From: Chlorobaculum tepidum TLS | GTDB lineage: Bacteria; Bacteroidota; Chlorobiia; Chlorobiales; Chlorobiaceae | DNA length: 64,000 nucleotides | NCBI RefSeq assembly: GCF_000006985.1 | Contig: NC_002932.3 | Coordinates: forward strand, 1,103,109 to 1,167,108 | Direction of reading: 5' to 3' | Shown here: in pieces, positions 38,615-47,266 of the stretch | Position numbering within the stretch: the first letter of the stretch is position 1 | Layout: the number at the start of each line of letters is the position of its first letter | Program-made: the position numbers and the translations under genes | The notes under the pieces: model-generated | The model's input: the letters and a program-made list of their open reading frames with translations, nothing else | Told to the model about the DNA's origin: nothing | The model's database searches: none

Positions 38615-38773
38615 TAATCGTGTAGTTTTATCATTAGATTCCGGCCATGTGCATTTGTGCCGGAAAAAGTCAAAAAAACCAACTGCGTTCTAATAAAACA
38701 CTTTTCAGGTTTAAAAAAACGTTCTGATGAAACTCGTACCTGAAAACCCTGCAAAAAAGTTCAGTACTCTCCA

Positions 38774-38803
38774 GGAAAAAAGGCTGATCCATGAAAATCA
38801 GCC
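38774..38803 (-). terminator. Terminator overlapping the end of a small gene
   Basis: On the reverse strand GGCTGAT pairs with ATCAGCC across an eight-base loop, followed by a run of six T. The first arm contains the TGA stop codon of the 59-residue gene at 38798-38977, so the gene ends inside its own terminator. Confidence 0.85.
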
Positions 38804-38977
38804 GTGCTGCTTGAGTTCGGTAGAGACTTTCCTCAGATAATCAGAAGCCTCTTCGAGATGTCTGAGCGCCTGGCGGATTTCGTAATCGTCATCAGCATCG
38901 ACTCTGGCACGTTCAAGACGTTTCCGGGCATCCTCAATGGCATCAGAGGCAAGCTGAAGGGTTGAATGGACAGACAT
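38798..38977 (-). CDS. Small charged helical protein, 59 residues
   Basis: A short reverse-strand gene. The ATG at 38977 is preceded by GGAGAGGAG at good spacing. The product (HSTLQLASDAIEDARKRLER, then a polar helix with LRHLEEASDYLRK) is rich in charged residues with heptad-like leucines, predicting a helical hairpin or coiled coil. There is no signal or membrane segment. The intrinsic terminator starts at its stop codon, which supports a real, compact cistron. No family recognised. Confidence 0.75.
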   Translation of the reverse strand: MSVHSTLQLASDAIEDARKRLERARVDADDDYEIRQALRHLEEASDYLRKVSTELKQHG

Positions 38978-39186
38978 ATGGCTCCTCTCCTTCTCATTGA
39001 GTGGTCAGAATGAAAACCCCTTAATCTTTTGTAATGTAATAAAAGAGATCCCGTGTCATACAACTGAACGCCTTGCACCTCGCCCTTCGAAACGTGACTC
39101 TTTCCCTGCAAAACAAAACTCTGAACCGAATCCGGATGTTCTATCTGTATAGTCCACACAGCTCTCAATCTTTCCGATAACGACTT

Positions 39187-39660
39187 ATGAAAAAACCATT
39201 TCAGGCGTTTTTACTGTTTTCTCTGTTTATTGCGCCATCGATCGTAAAAGCAGACCGCTCTTCTACCGGAAAAATCGAAGTTCTCATCGACAACGTGCGA
39301 AGCACTGATGGTATTGTCGACGTGGCGCTGTTCAGCACAAAAAAGGGATTCCCTGATAAAAGCGCGCTGGCTATTGAAGGGCGGAGCATCCCTGCAGAAA
39401 AGTGCTGCAAGGTGATCTTCGAGAATGTTCCGTATGGCGCTTACGCCATCAGCGTGCTTCACGATGAAAACGGCAACGGCAAAATGGACAAGGGCTTGTT
39501 CGGCATCCCGAAAGAGGGATTCGGCACCTCAAACAACCCCGAAATCAAAATGGGACCACCCTCTTTTTCCGACTCGCGCTTCGATCTCAAGAGCAAAGAA
39601 ATAACGCTGCACATCGACATGAAGTACCTTCGCAAACCCGAAAACCAGAATCAGCGATAA
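39187..39660 (+). CDS. Secreted DUF2141-like protein
   Basis: A 157-residue protein with a signal peptide (about 1-22, ending SIVKA). The mature part matches DUF2141: IDNVRSTDGIVDVALF at the start, then VPYGAYAISVLHDENGNGKMD, and a FGIPKEGFGTSNN segment. These small beta-rich periplasmic proteins have no firm role. Its ATG is close after TAACGACTT; no strong Shine-Dalgarno is seen. Confidence 0.85.
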   Translation: MKKPFQAFLLFSLFIAPSIVKADRSSTGKIEVLIDNVRSTDGIVDVALFSTKKGFPDKSALAIEGRSIPAEKCCKVIFENVPYGAYAISVLHDENGNGKMDKGLFGIPKEGFGTSNNPEIKMGPPSFSDSRFDLKSKEITLHIDMKYLRKPENQNQR

Positions 39661-39814
39661 TCGTGCAATTGATGTTGAGAAGTGTAAAATTCTGTGCACT
39701 CATGTAGTTTTCAGATTATTTCCTGCACTATTGTACCATTTACACCACATCAGCCACTCAGCAGTAAAACAATAACCTATTATTTCAGAATAGCTTGCCA
39801 AAAATTCTCCCCTA

Positions 39815-39830
39815 TGGCACAGTTATTGCT
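39815..39830 (+). promoter_or_regulatory. Sigma-54 (-24/-12) promoter
   Basis: TGGCAC-AGTTA-TTGCT matches the sigma-54 consensus TGGCAC-N5-TTGC(A/T) exactly, including the GG/GC spacing. It lies about 50-65 bases before the ATG of the next gene, giving a short leader with AGGA before the start. The rpoN gene itself is at 18702-20156 of this window. No clear activator site (TGT-N10-ACA or other dyad) was found upstream. Confidence 0.8.
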
Positions 39831-39879
39831 TTAATAGATACAGAGACTACTGTTATCATATCATAAAACAGGACAAATT

Positions 39880-40812
39880 ATGACCAATTTCAACACCATA
39901 CATGGCGAACTTCGCGGCGTTGAGTTCAGAACCCTCTATTCAAACGGCAAAACCGATGGTTGCCTTGTCAAGGAAGAGAACATTCTCAACACCCCATACG
40001 GCGAATTGATCCCGCAGTTCGAGACCGAGGATATGGGGCGCCGTCAGCTCAAGCCATTCTATTTTTATAAAAGTGGCTCAATCAAGTCGGTGCCACTGCA
40101 ATCGCAAACGCTTATCCGCACACCGGTTGGTGGCATTCCCGCCGAACTGGTCACCTTTTACGAATCGGGCGCTCTCAAACGGATATTCCCGCTCGATGGC
40201 AAGCTCAGCGGCTTCTGGACTGCCAAAAACGAGTTTGCACTTGCCGAGGAGATCACCGTCGAGTCGCCACTTGGCAGTCTTCGGGCCAAGTTCATCGCCA
40301 TACAATTCTACGAGAGTGGTGCGCTGAAAAGCCTCACCTTGTGGCCCGGCGAGTTTTTGACCCTCTCAACACCTGCGGGGCAGATCAGGGTTCGTACTGG
40401 TATCGCCTTCTACGAAAACGGCGCGATCCGTTCGCTCGAACCGGCGGGCGTGGTGAAGGTCGAAACACCAGCCGGCACGATGACCGCTTACGACAACGAT
40501 CCTCAGGGTGTCCATGGTGACCTCAATTCGCTGGAGTTCAATCTGGACGGCGTAGTCATGGCGCTCAAAACGGTATCGGAAGAGGTCGTGATTACCGACC
40601 AGCTTGGCGAAGAGCACCTGTTCCGTCCGTGGCTCAAGGACAACCCGTGCGGCGCGGAGCGAAAGGTGGTGGTGCCGCTGAAGGTGCGCTTCAGCGAAGG
40701 CAGAATCATCATTGACGACCGTCACGAGTCGTTCAACATGGCGCAGTGCCGGGTGGAGATCAGGCCGTTCGACCGCAAAGCTGGTGATCCTGCCTATTCC
40801 TGCGCAGGCTGA
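39880..40812 (+). CDS. Unknown protein with tandem FYxSGALKSL repeats, sigma-54 controlled
   Basis: A 310-residue protein without signal or membrane segment. It has about six repeats with a central motif FYESGALKSL (around residues 16, 61, 92, 142, 176 and 218, the outer ones weaker), alternating with TPxGxI segments (38, 81, 130, 164, 196). This is reminiscent of MORN/YwqK-like repeats. The last 80 residues are a separate region containing DNPCGAERKVVVPLKVRF. It lies behind a consensus sigma-54 promoter. The final 53 bases overlap the convergent flavoprotein gene. Function unknown. Confidence 0.75.
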   Translation: MTNFNTIHGELRGVEFRTLYSNGKTDGCLVKEENILNTPYGELIPQFETEDMGRRQLKPFYFYKSGSIKSVPLQSQTLIRTPVGGIPAELVTFYESGALKRIFPLDGKLSGFWTAKNEFALAEEITVESPLGSLRAKFIAIQFYESGALKSLTLWPGEFLTLSTPAGQIRVRTGIAFYENGAIRSLEPAGVVKVETPAGTMTAYDNDPQGVHGDLNSLEFNLDGVVMALKTVSEEVVITDQLGEEHLFRPWLKDNPCGAERKVVVPLKVRFSEGRIIIDDRHESFNMAQCRVEIRPFDRKAGDPAYSCAG

Positions 40813-42160
40813 AATGAACAGTTTCGATGATCATGCGGGCGGCGTGACTACCGGCAACCCAGCCGGTGGAGAATGCCGCTTGCAGATTGAAGCCGCCAAC
40901 CTCGCCCGCGTAATCGAGCAGTTCGCCGCAGCAGTAGAGTCTCGGGTGAATTTTGGACTGCATGGTTTTCGGATCGATTTCCCTCAGCGAAACACCGCCC
41001 GCCGACACCTCCGCCCGGTCGAGCGGCACTTTGTGCACTGCACCAAGTGCGAGCCGCTTCAGCGTCGAAACAAGGCATTGCCTCTGCGCTTTCGTCAGGC
41101 CGCTCATCGTCACCTCCCGGTCGATTCCCGCCTGCCGCATGATTTCGTCGGCGAAGGCGTTGGGAATCGTTTCCGCGTTTGACGAGGCAACAGGCGCATC
41201 GAGGCGCTCCGGCGCGAGCGGGCAGCGCTGCAAAAAGGTGCGAACCTGGCGCGAGCCATGACGGGCCGCCTGATCGAGAATGAAGGCCGAGAGCTTGCCC
41301 TCGTCGTGACCGGGAAAGAGATCGACAAAAATCGTGACCTTTTTGCCGGATGCGAGAAAACCGGCCGCCGAGCGCGAAAGCGAAAGACACGCCGGCCCCG
41401 AAATTCCCCGATGGCTGATGAGCACATCGCCCCGGCGTGAGTCGGACGCACCATCCACGCTCGCCACGAGCAAGATGTTACGCAAGGTGATCCCCACGAG
41501 TTCCGGCCTCGGCGGCACCGTGAAATAGTTCGGCGCAAGCGCAGGCAACACTGGCGTAATTGTGTGGCCAACGGCAACGGCCAGCCGGTTGCCATCGCCC
41601 GTCGTTCCGGCGGAACCCCACGAAGCGCCGCCCGTCGCCAGAATCGCCGCATCGGCCTCAAACCGCCGCTCCCCCGCACGGGCGACGAAGCCCGCCGCGC
41701 CGCACTCCAGCCGCTCCACCCTCGCGCCGGTGACGAGCGTGACGGCGCTCTCTTCTACCATGCGCCGCAAGAGGTCGAGCACCTCGCCCGCCCTGCCAGA
41801 AACCGGAAACACCCGGCCATCCTCCCGCACCTCGGTTTTCAGGCCGTAGCGCCCGAACAACTTCAGCAGATCGGCGTTGCTGAACATGTGAATGGCATGG
41901 CGCAGAAACCGCCGCTCGCCTTTGTTGAGGAATCCCTTTTCAAGCAGGCTTTTTACGTCAGCATCGTGCGTGAGGTTGCAGTGCCCGCCGCCGGAGATGG
42001 CGATCTTGTTGCCCGGTTTGGGGTTGCGTTCAAGCAACACAATGCGCAGGCGCTCATCAGCAACGCCATGCTCGCGAGCAACTCGCCTGGCGGCAATAGC
42101 GGCAAGCATCCCGGAGGCGCCGGCTCCAGCAATGAGAAGTGTTGACGTTGTGTGGCTCAT
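40760..42160 (-). CDS. HI0933/BaiN-like NAD(P)/FAD-dependent oxidoreductase
   Basis: A 466-residue flavoprotein. The FAD-binding AGAGASGMLAAIAA (11-24), KPGNKIAISGGGHCNLTH (about 47-64) and the C-terminal LYCCGELLDYAGEVGGFNLQ mark the BaiN/HI0933 family. The exact reaction is unknown; relatives include a bile-acid reductase. The last 18 or so residues after ARMIIETVHFS extend past the usual end and overlap the 3' end of the FYxSG gene by 53 bp. Confidence 0.87.
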   Translation of the reverse strand: MSHTTSTLLIAGAGASGMLAAIAARRVAREHGVADERLRIVLLERNPKPGNKIAISGGGHCNLTHDADVKSLLEKGFLNKGERRFLRHAIHMFSNADLLKLFGRYGLKTEVREDGRVFPVSGRAGEVLDLLRRMVEESAVTLVTGARVERLECGAAGFVARAGERRFEADAAILATGGASWGSAGTTGDGNRLAVAVGHTITPVLPALAPNYFTVPPRPELVGITLRNILLVASVDGASDSRRGDVLISHRGISGPACLSLSRSAAGFLASGKKVTIFVDLFPGHDEGKLSAFILDQAARHGSRQVRTFLQRCPLAPERLDAPVASSNAETIPNAFADEIMRQAGIDREVTMSGLTKAQRQCLVSTLKRLALGAVHKVPLDRAEVSAGGVSLREIDPKTMQSKIHPRLYCCGELLDYAGEVGGFNLQAAFSTGWVAGSHAARMIIETVHFSLRRNRQDHQLCGRTA

Positions 42161-42228
42161 TTGAGACTTTGCATGGTTTCAAGAATGGAAAAACTTTCCG
42201 TTCTTCTTTCTCTTCAATTCATAATTCC

Positions 42229-43398
42229 TTATTCGTCCTTCGTAGCCACGCGCATTCCTGGTTCCAGTTCGTTCGGGGGATGCGTCACGACCTTTTCGCC
42301 TTCGCGGAGGCCTCCAAGCACTTCGGCCATGTCGGCGCCTCTCATGCCGATTTTGATTTTGCGCACTTTGGCGCGGCCTGCGTCGATGACGAACACCTCC
42401 CAGCCACCGTCACCTCTGAAGAGGGCGCTCACCGGCACGCGGAGCACGCGGTCAGCTTTGCTCGTCACGATCTTCGCCTGAATGCGGAAGTTGTCGCCCA
42501 AGCGCGGTTCGGGCTTTTCGAGCATGGCAATGATATTGACCCGCTTCTCCTCGATGCCAAGCGCGGAGACCTTGGTGAAAGCAGCCGGTTCGATTCGCTT
42601 CACCACTCCAGGGAGCGCTCCCCCGCCACCCCAATCCTCGATCCAGACGCGGTCTCCCGGCCTGACCCGCACGGCGTCCGACGAAAGCACGTCGATCACC
42701 ACTTCGAGCAGCCCCGGATTGCCAATCTCCACCAGAGGCGTTCCGGCGGGCACGAAGCGCTCGTTCTTTTCGATGATGCGCAGCACCTTGCCATCGACCG
42801 GCGAGCGGACATCCACCGCCTTGCTCGCGACTCCGGCGTCGATTCGAGCCTCCGCCGCCGTGGCCTGCATTCGCGCCGCCCGGACGGCCGCCGCTGCCGC
42901 GCGCGCCTCCTTTTCGAGCACCGAAGCCGCTTCGGTGGCCAGCTCGCTGCTCTCCTTCGAGACCGCGCCTTCGCTGTAGAGTCGCTCGTAGCGCCCCGCT
43001 TTCAGGCGGGCCTGGGCGAGCCGCACCGAGGTTTCGTGCTGCCGCGCCAGCGCTTCGTTGACCGACGCCGAGGCAGAACCGGCCTGCGCCGCCGATTCGC
43101 GGTACTCCAGCGCATTCTGCTCAGGTGGCAGAATCGCGGCCACTGTCATGCCCGCCCGGACGCTGTCGCCCTCGACCAGTTTGCTCCGCAACACCTTGCC
43201 GTTGACCGGAGACGAAACGGTGAAACGGTCGATCACCCTCGTGATTCCCTCGTCTTCGACGGAGACCTCCAGCGGCCCGTAACTCGCCACGCCCGCATCG
43301 ACGGGCAACGGCGCAGGCCGAAGCACGAGAAACAGCAGAATAGCCACGGCGATTGAAGAAATGGCGACAATGCGCTGTGTTTTACTGAAAGGTTTCAT
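42229..43398 (-). CDS. Periplasmic adaptor (HlyD/MacA-like) of an ABC efflux or export system
   Basis: A 389-residue membrane-fusion protein. It has an N-terminal anchor (about 9-26), the lipoyl-like half with FTVSSPVNGKVLRSKLVEGD, a coiled-coil hairpin rich in A, R and E (about 90-180), the second half VRSPVDGKVLRI, and a C-terminal beta-barrel. It starts two bases after the FtsX-type permease gene ends, so the two are one operon. A separate ATPase gene, normally part of such systems, is not adjacent. Confidence 0.87.
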   Translation of the reverse strand: MKPFSKTQRIVAISSIAVAILLFLVLRPAPLPVDAGVASYGPLEVSVEDEGITRVIDRFTVSSPVNGKVLRSKLVEGDSVRAGMTVAAILPPEQNALEYRESAAQAGSASASVNEALARQHETSVRLAQARLKAGRYERLYSEGAVSKESSELATEAASVLEKEARAAAAAVRAARMQATAAEARIDAGVASKAVDVRSPVDGKVLRIIEKNERFVPAGTPLVEIGNPGLLEVVIDVLSSDAVRVRPGDRVWIEDWGGGGALPGVVKRIEPAAFTKVSALGIEEKRVNIIAMLEKPEPRLGDNFRIQAKIVTSKADRVLRVPVSALFRGDGGWEVFVIDAGRAKVRKIKIGMRGADMAEVLGGLREGEKVVTHPPNELEPGMRVATKDE

Positions 43399-43399
43399 A

Positions 43400-45763
43400 T
43401 CACTCTCTTGTTTTCAGAACAGCGATCAGGTCGAGCTTCACGATTTTTCTGCCGACAAGTGCTCCCGTTACGACCGCAACCGTAACCATAACCGTAAATG
43501 CAAAAAGAAAGTTGGCCGGTGTGAAGACCAGCGGTAAACGGTAAAGTTCGGAGCTGAGCGCCTTGGCCAAGAGCGTCGAAAGAATGATGCCAAACAGAAA
43601 ACCGAGCGGAATAGCCGCAATGCAGAAAACCGCCTGCTCGCCAAGCAGGATCACCGCGATCTCGCGCTTCGTCATACCGAGCACGCGCAGGCTCGACAGC
43701 TCCCGCGCTCGCTCCGAAAGTGTGATACGAGCGCCGTTGTAGATCATCGCGAAGGCCAGCACGCAGGCGAACGAGGTCAGGATGAAGGTCGAGGTGTTCA
43801 TGCTTTTGGCGATCATTTCGCTGAAGCTTTTTTTCAGCGCCTGCAACATCATGATTCCGGCCACTCCCGGCGTGTGCTTGAAGCGGTCATTCAGCTGCGC
43901 GCTTTTCGAGGCGTCGATCTTCAGCACCCCTGCGCTCAAGGCACCGCCGTCTCCGGCCAGCCGGTTCAGCTCGTCGAGGCGCAGGTAGGCCGACATGCCG
44001 AGAATTTCGTCGATGGTTCCGGCCACCGGCACCTCAACGGAGCGGCGCGCGCCCTGCAGAAAATCGACATGCAGCACGTCGCCGGGCTTGACGCCGAGCA
44101 GGTCGGCGAGCGTTGTGGTCAGCAGCAATCCTTGGTGCGGCAAGTGCTGCGGGCGATCATGGCTGTCGATGAGCCGCTGCAGGCCGTCGGTCTTCTGCAA
44201 TCCCTTCAGCGTCTGCCGCCTCGAACGGTAGCCATTGGTCAGCTTCACCGGCTCCTCGCGGTAGTACTCCGCTTCGAGCACCCCCTTCATCGAAGCGAAG
44301 CTGTTGGCGACCGAGGGAGGCATGGCGTCGTTGAAAATCACGGTGACATCCTCCCTGTGGCGCGAGCCGAACTCCACCTCGCTCATGCGCTCGACCGAAT
44401 CGAAGGTGTAGCGCCCGGCCACGAGAATGGCCACCGCGAGCGAGATCATGGTGACAGAAAGCGCCGACTTGAACGGATGACGCTCGATGTTGCGCAGGAT
44501 GATGCGCACCGGCGTGGACAGTTTGTGCGCGATTGGAGACTTGTCGAACAATCCGGGACGATAGACCGGCGGCGACTCCGGACGCATCGCCTCGGCGGGC
44601 GGCAGTTTCACGGCGCGACGTGCCGCCGCCAGCGCCCCGCCGACCGCCGCTCCGAAGCTCAGGAGTACCGCGCCGAGCGCGTTCTCCATGCGGAAAACGT
44701 AGAGCAGTCGCGGAAAATTGTACACGTCACCGTAAAGCCGCAACAGCGCTGAGCCGAGCCACGCGCCAAGTCCCGTGCCGAGCAGCACCCCCGCGACGGT
44801 CGGCGCGAGTGCGAAGCCGAGCACGTGCAACCCCACCGCCTCATCGTCATACCCGTTCGCCTTGAGCACGGCGATCTGCTCGCGCTGCGTGCTCACCAGC
44901 CGCTGGAGCACGATGTTGAGCAGGAACACCGCGACGGCGAGAAAGATGGTCGGCAGAACGGTGATCTCCATGCCGAGAATGCGGATTTCGTCGCCGATAA
45001 AGCGGTTGGAGAGCTGCTGGTCGCGCCCGTACGCGCCGAGCGAACCGTAACGGGAAAACATCCGGTCGAGCTGGCGGATCACCTCTTTTTCCGACGCGCC
45101 GTGCGTGAGCGTCAGCGACAGATCGTTGAACGCGCCGGTCATGTCGAGCGCCGAAGCGAGCGCCTTGTGGCTCATCCAGAACACCCCGAAGCGGCGATTG
45201 TCGGGGAAAAACGCCCCCGGCTGCACCTCGTAAATGTACTCCGGCGAGAGGCCGACGCCCACGATCAGCAGCCGCTTCCAGCGCCCGTTGATCACCGCGC
45301 CGATGTGGTCGCCGGGTTTCAGCCGGTTCGCCTTCATGAAGGGCTTGCTGACAATCACCTCCTCCGGCCTCGACGGGTCGAGCATCCGCCCTTCCGCGAT
45401 GAAGACGCCGTTCAGCGCCGGTTCGCCCCGGTCGGGCAGCGAGACGAGCTGCGCCGTCGCGGGTTCGTCGAGGCCGGGCACGTCGAGGGTCACATTGGTC
45501 ACGATGCGCGGCGCGACGATCGCCACGCCCGGAATACGCCGCACCGCTTCGAGTGTGAACTCTGGCGCGCGCTTGAGTTGCACGAAAAGATCAGCGAACC
45601 GGAAGCGGCTGTAGTAGTCGGCCCGTGTCATTTCGAGTGAATACTTCACGTTACTCATCGACACAAACATGGCGATGCCGCACGCCACCACCGCGGTGAC
45701 GGCCAGCATTTGCCCCTTCATGTGCAGAAGATCGCGAAGCAATTTCCGGTTAAGCTGCCTCAT
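43400..45763 (-). CDS. FtsX-family ABC permease (large, two FtsX domains)
   Basis: A 787-residue membrane protein with an N-terminal helix (about 15-37), a large periplasmic domain and two FtsX-type membrane segments (about 265-385 with QREQIAVLKANGYDDEAVGL, and about 665-780 with ARELSSLRVLGMTKREIAVILL). This is the LolC/DevC/MacB-type architecture that moves lipids, lipoproteins or peptides with a separate ATPase and the downstream adaptor. No ATP-binding-cassette domain is in the protein or beside it. Confidence 0.88.
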   Translation of the reverse strand: MRQLNRKLLRDLLHMKGQMLAVTAVVACGIAMFVSMSNVKYSLEMTRADYYSRFRFADLFVQLKRAPEFTLEAVRRIPGVAIVAPRIVTNVTLDVPGLDEPATAQLVSLPDRGEPALNGVFIAEGRMLDPSRPEEVIVSKPFMKANRLKPGDHIGAVINGRWKRLLIVGVGLSPEYIYEVQPGAFFPDNRRFGVFWMSHKALASALDMTGAFNDLSLTLTHGASEKEVIRQLDRMFSRYGSLGAYGRDQQLSNRFIGDEIRILGMEITVLPTIFLAVAVFLLNIVLQRLVSTQREQIAVLKANGYDDEAVGLHVLGFALAPTVAGVLLGTGLGAWLGSALLRLYGDVYNFPRLLYVFRMENALGAVLLSFGAAVGGALAAARRAVKLPPAEAMRPESPPVYRPGLFDKSPIAHKLSTPVRIILRNIERHPFKSALSVTMISLAVAILVAGRYTFDSVERMSEVEFGSRHREDVTVIFNDAMPPSVANSFASMKGVLEAEYYREEPVKLTNGYRSRRQTLKGLQKTDGLQRLIDSHDRPQHLPHQGLLLTTTLADLLGVKPGDVLHVDFLQGARRSVEVPVAGTIDEILGMSAYLRLDELNRLAGDGGALSAGVLKIDASKSAQLNDRFKHTPGVAGIMMLQALKKSFSEMIAKSMNTSTFILTSFACVLAFAMIYNGARITLSERARELSSLRVLGMTKREIAVILLGEQAVFCIAAIPLGFLFGIILSTLLAKALSSELYRLPLVFTPANFLFAFTVMVTVAVVTGALVGRKIVKLDLIAVLKTRE

Positions 45764-46019
45764 GAGCCATCGTGTGAAGATTCAGCGCAAAAACACCTTT
45801 TCTGAAAGTTATTAACAAACGGCTTGCAAAAAACCGCTTTCCGTTCAGTGATGAATGAACTGACAAAATCAGCCCGGAAACAGACGCCCCTCTGTTGTCA
45901 AATAATTTTACGGGCTACATGACACTGATCTCTTACGGCTGGACAAACCGGATGGTAAAATGTAACTTTCAAAATGTTCGATGGAAGTTTCCGGAAACCA
46001 TTCCAAGGAGGAAAATCCA

Positions 46020-46796
46020 ATGACGAAAGACGAAAAACAAAAGCTTTACACGGTTCGCTGGTATGTACGCGAACGGTGGGCAGATGCAAATTCACAGCGA
46101 GACGTTCTTGAACTTCTCACAGAACTTCTTGATCCTGAATCTGCTCCTGATGTCAGGCCATCGGTTTCAGCCGGCGGTCAGCACCTTCTCTGGTGCCCCT
46201 TCGCGGAAACAGATTTTGCTCCGGCGGTTTCACGCGGCAGCTATGCGACAGGTTATCCGAAAGGCGCGGTCGTCCACTTCACTGCCGGGCGGCGGAATGG
46301 CCTCAAACCGGCGATGAAATACCAGACCGAGCAGGGGTATCTCTATTTCGTTATCGACAAGGATGGCAATATCGGCCAGAATTTCCCGCTCGACTCATGG
46401 GGATACCACGCCGGAAAAAGCAGTTATCCGGGCCTGAATGGCACGGTAAGCGATGAGCTGGTTGGAATAGAAATCGAGTGCGCCGGTCTGTTGACCAAAG
46501 AGGGATCAACCTATAAAACCTGGTATCAAACGGCAGTCGCCGAGGAAGAGGTTCGATACATCAAGACCAAAACCGACAACCAGCAAGCGGGTTATTACGA
46601 AAAATACACACAAGAGCAAGAAGAAGCCTTGACGCGTCTGTTGCTCTGGCTCCATAAAAACAACCCGGATGTATTCAGTCTGGACTTTGTGGTTGGTCAC
46701 GATGAGGTCAGCCCAGGAAGAAAAAATGACCCCGGCGGCTCTCTTTCCATGTCGATGCCAAAGTATCGGGAATTCCTGAAACAGCAAGCGGGGTAG
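46020..46796 (+). CDS. N-acetylmuramoyl-L-alanine amidase domain protein without signal peptide
   Basis: A 258-residue protein with an amidase-2/PGRP domain (about 78-255). KGAVVHFTAGR carries the first zinc histidine; WGYHAGKSSYPG and FVVGHDEVSPGRKNDPGG carry further conserved residues. It should cleave the bond between muramic acid and the peptide. AAGGAGG is seven bases before the ATG. There is no N-terminal signal, so release would need another route or lysis. The first 75 residues are unlike known domains. It is followed by a strong terminator. Confidence 0.82.
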   Translation: MTKDEKQKLYTVRWYVRERWADANSQRDVLELLTELLDPESAPDVRPSVSAGGQHLLWCPFAETDFAPAVSRGSYATGYPKGAVVHFTAGRRNGLKPAMKYQTEQGYLYFVIDKDGNIGQNFPLDSWGYHAGKSSYPGLNGTVSDELVGIEIECAGLLTKEGSTYKTWYQTAVAEEEVRYIKTKTDNQQAGYYEKYTQEQEEALTRLLLWLHKNNPDVFSLDFVVGHDEVSPGRKNDPGGSLSMSMPKYREFLKQQAG

Positions 46797-47266
46797 ATTA
46801 TTTCCTCAGCAGGTTAAAAGGCTCAAACAGGAGAGGCTGTTTCTGATTGGCTTGGGAGACAGCCTCTCCTGTTTTCTCCCGCAATCGGACAAGACACAAA
46901 AACAGGGCCATACATTTCCAGGCTTCCCGATAATTATGTATCTTCAGTGCTACCACTTGTAAGGTACCTGAAAAAACAGTGCATTCGCGCTATCAGAAAA
47001 CACAAGCTCAAGCTCTTCTACCTGAAATCTTCATTCCCATCGAGAAGTGTAATTAACAAGCAGTTCTGATCCGATAGCTATACAACAGAATTACGGTTTC
47101 GCTCATCCCGTTGCAGAACTGTAAGTATTTTTACTTTAGATACTTATACATTAAACGTCATTTCGGATTTCCTTATTTCGTCTCTGTCTTTCGATGCTTT
47201 TTTCCTTGACCCAACCGGAATTCGCCTGAATATTCTGACCAAAAACCATTTATCAAGGAGGTTATC
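46797..47266. other. Intergenic region with one terminator
   Basis: About 470 bp. Besides the hairpin at 46828, only a short AAGTAT/ATACTT inverted repeat near 47125-47145 is visible. No reading frame or other signal is supported. Confidence 0.5.
46828..46876 (+). terminator. Rho-independent terminator after the amidase gene
   Basis: CAGGAGAGGCTGT (46828-46840) and ACAGCCTCTCCTG (46859-46871) are perfectly complementary, with a loop of 18 bases, followed by TTTTC. It lies 31 bases past the amidase stop. Confidence 0.88.

Noticed and set aside
42139-43356. 405-codon forward frame opposite the adaptor gene
   Set aside because: R/H/D-rich shadow product; the HlyD-like protein on the reverse strand has all family features.
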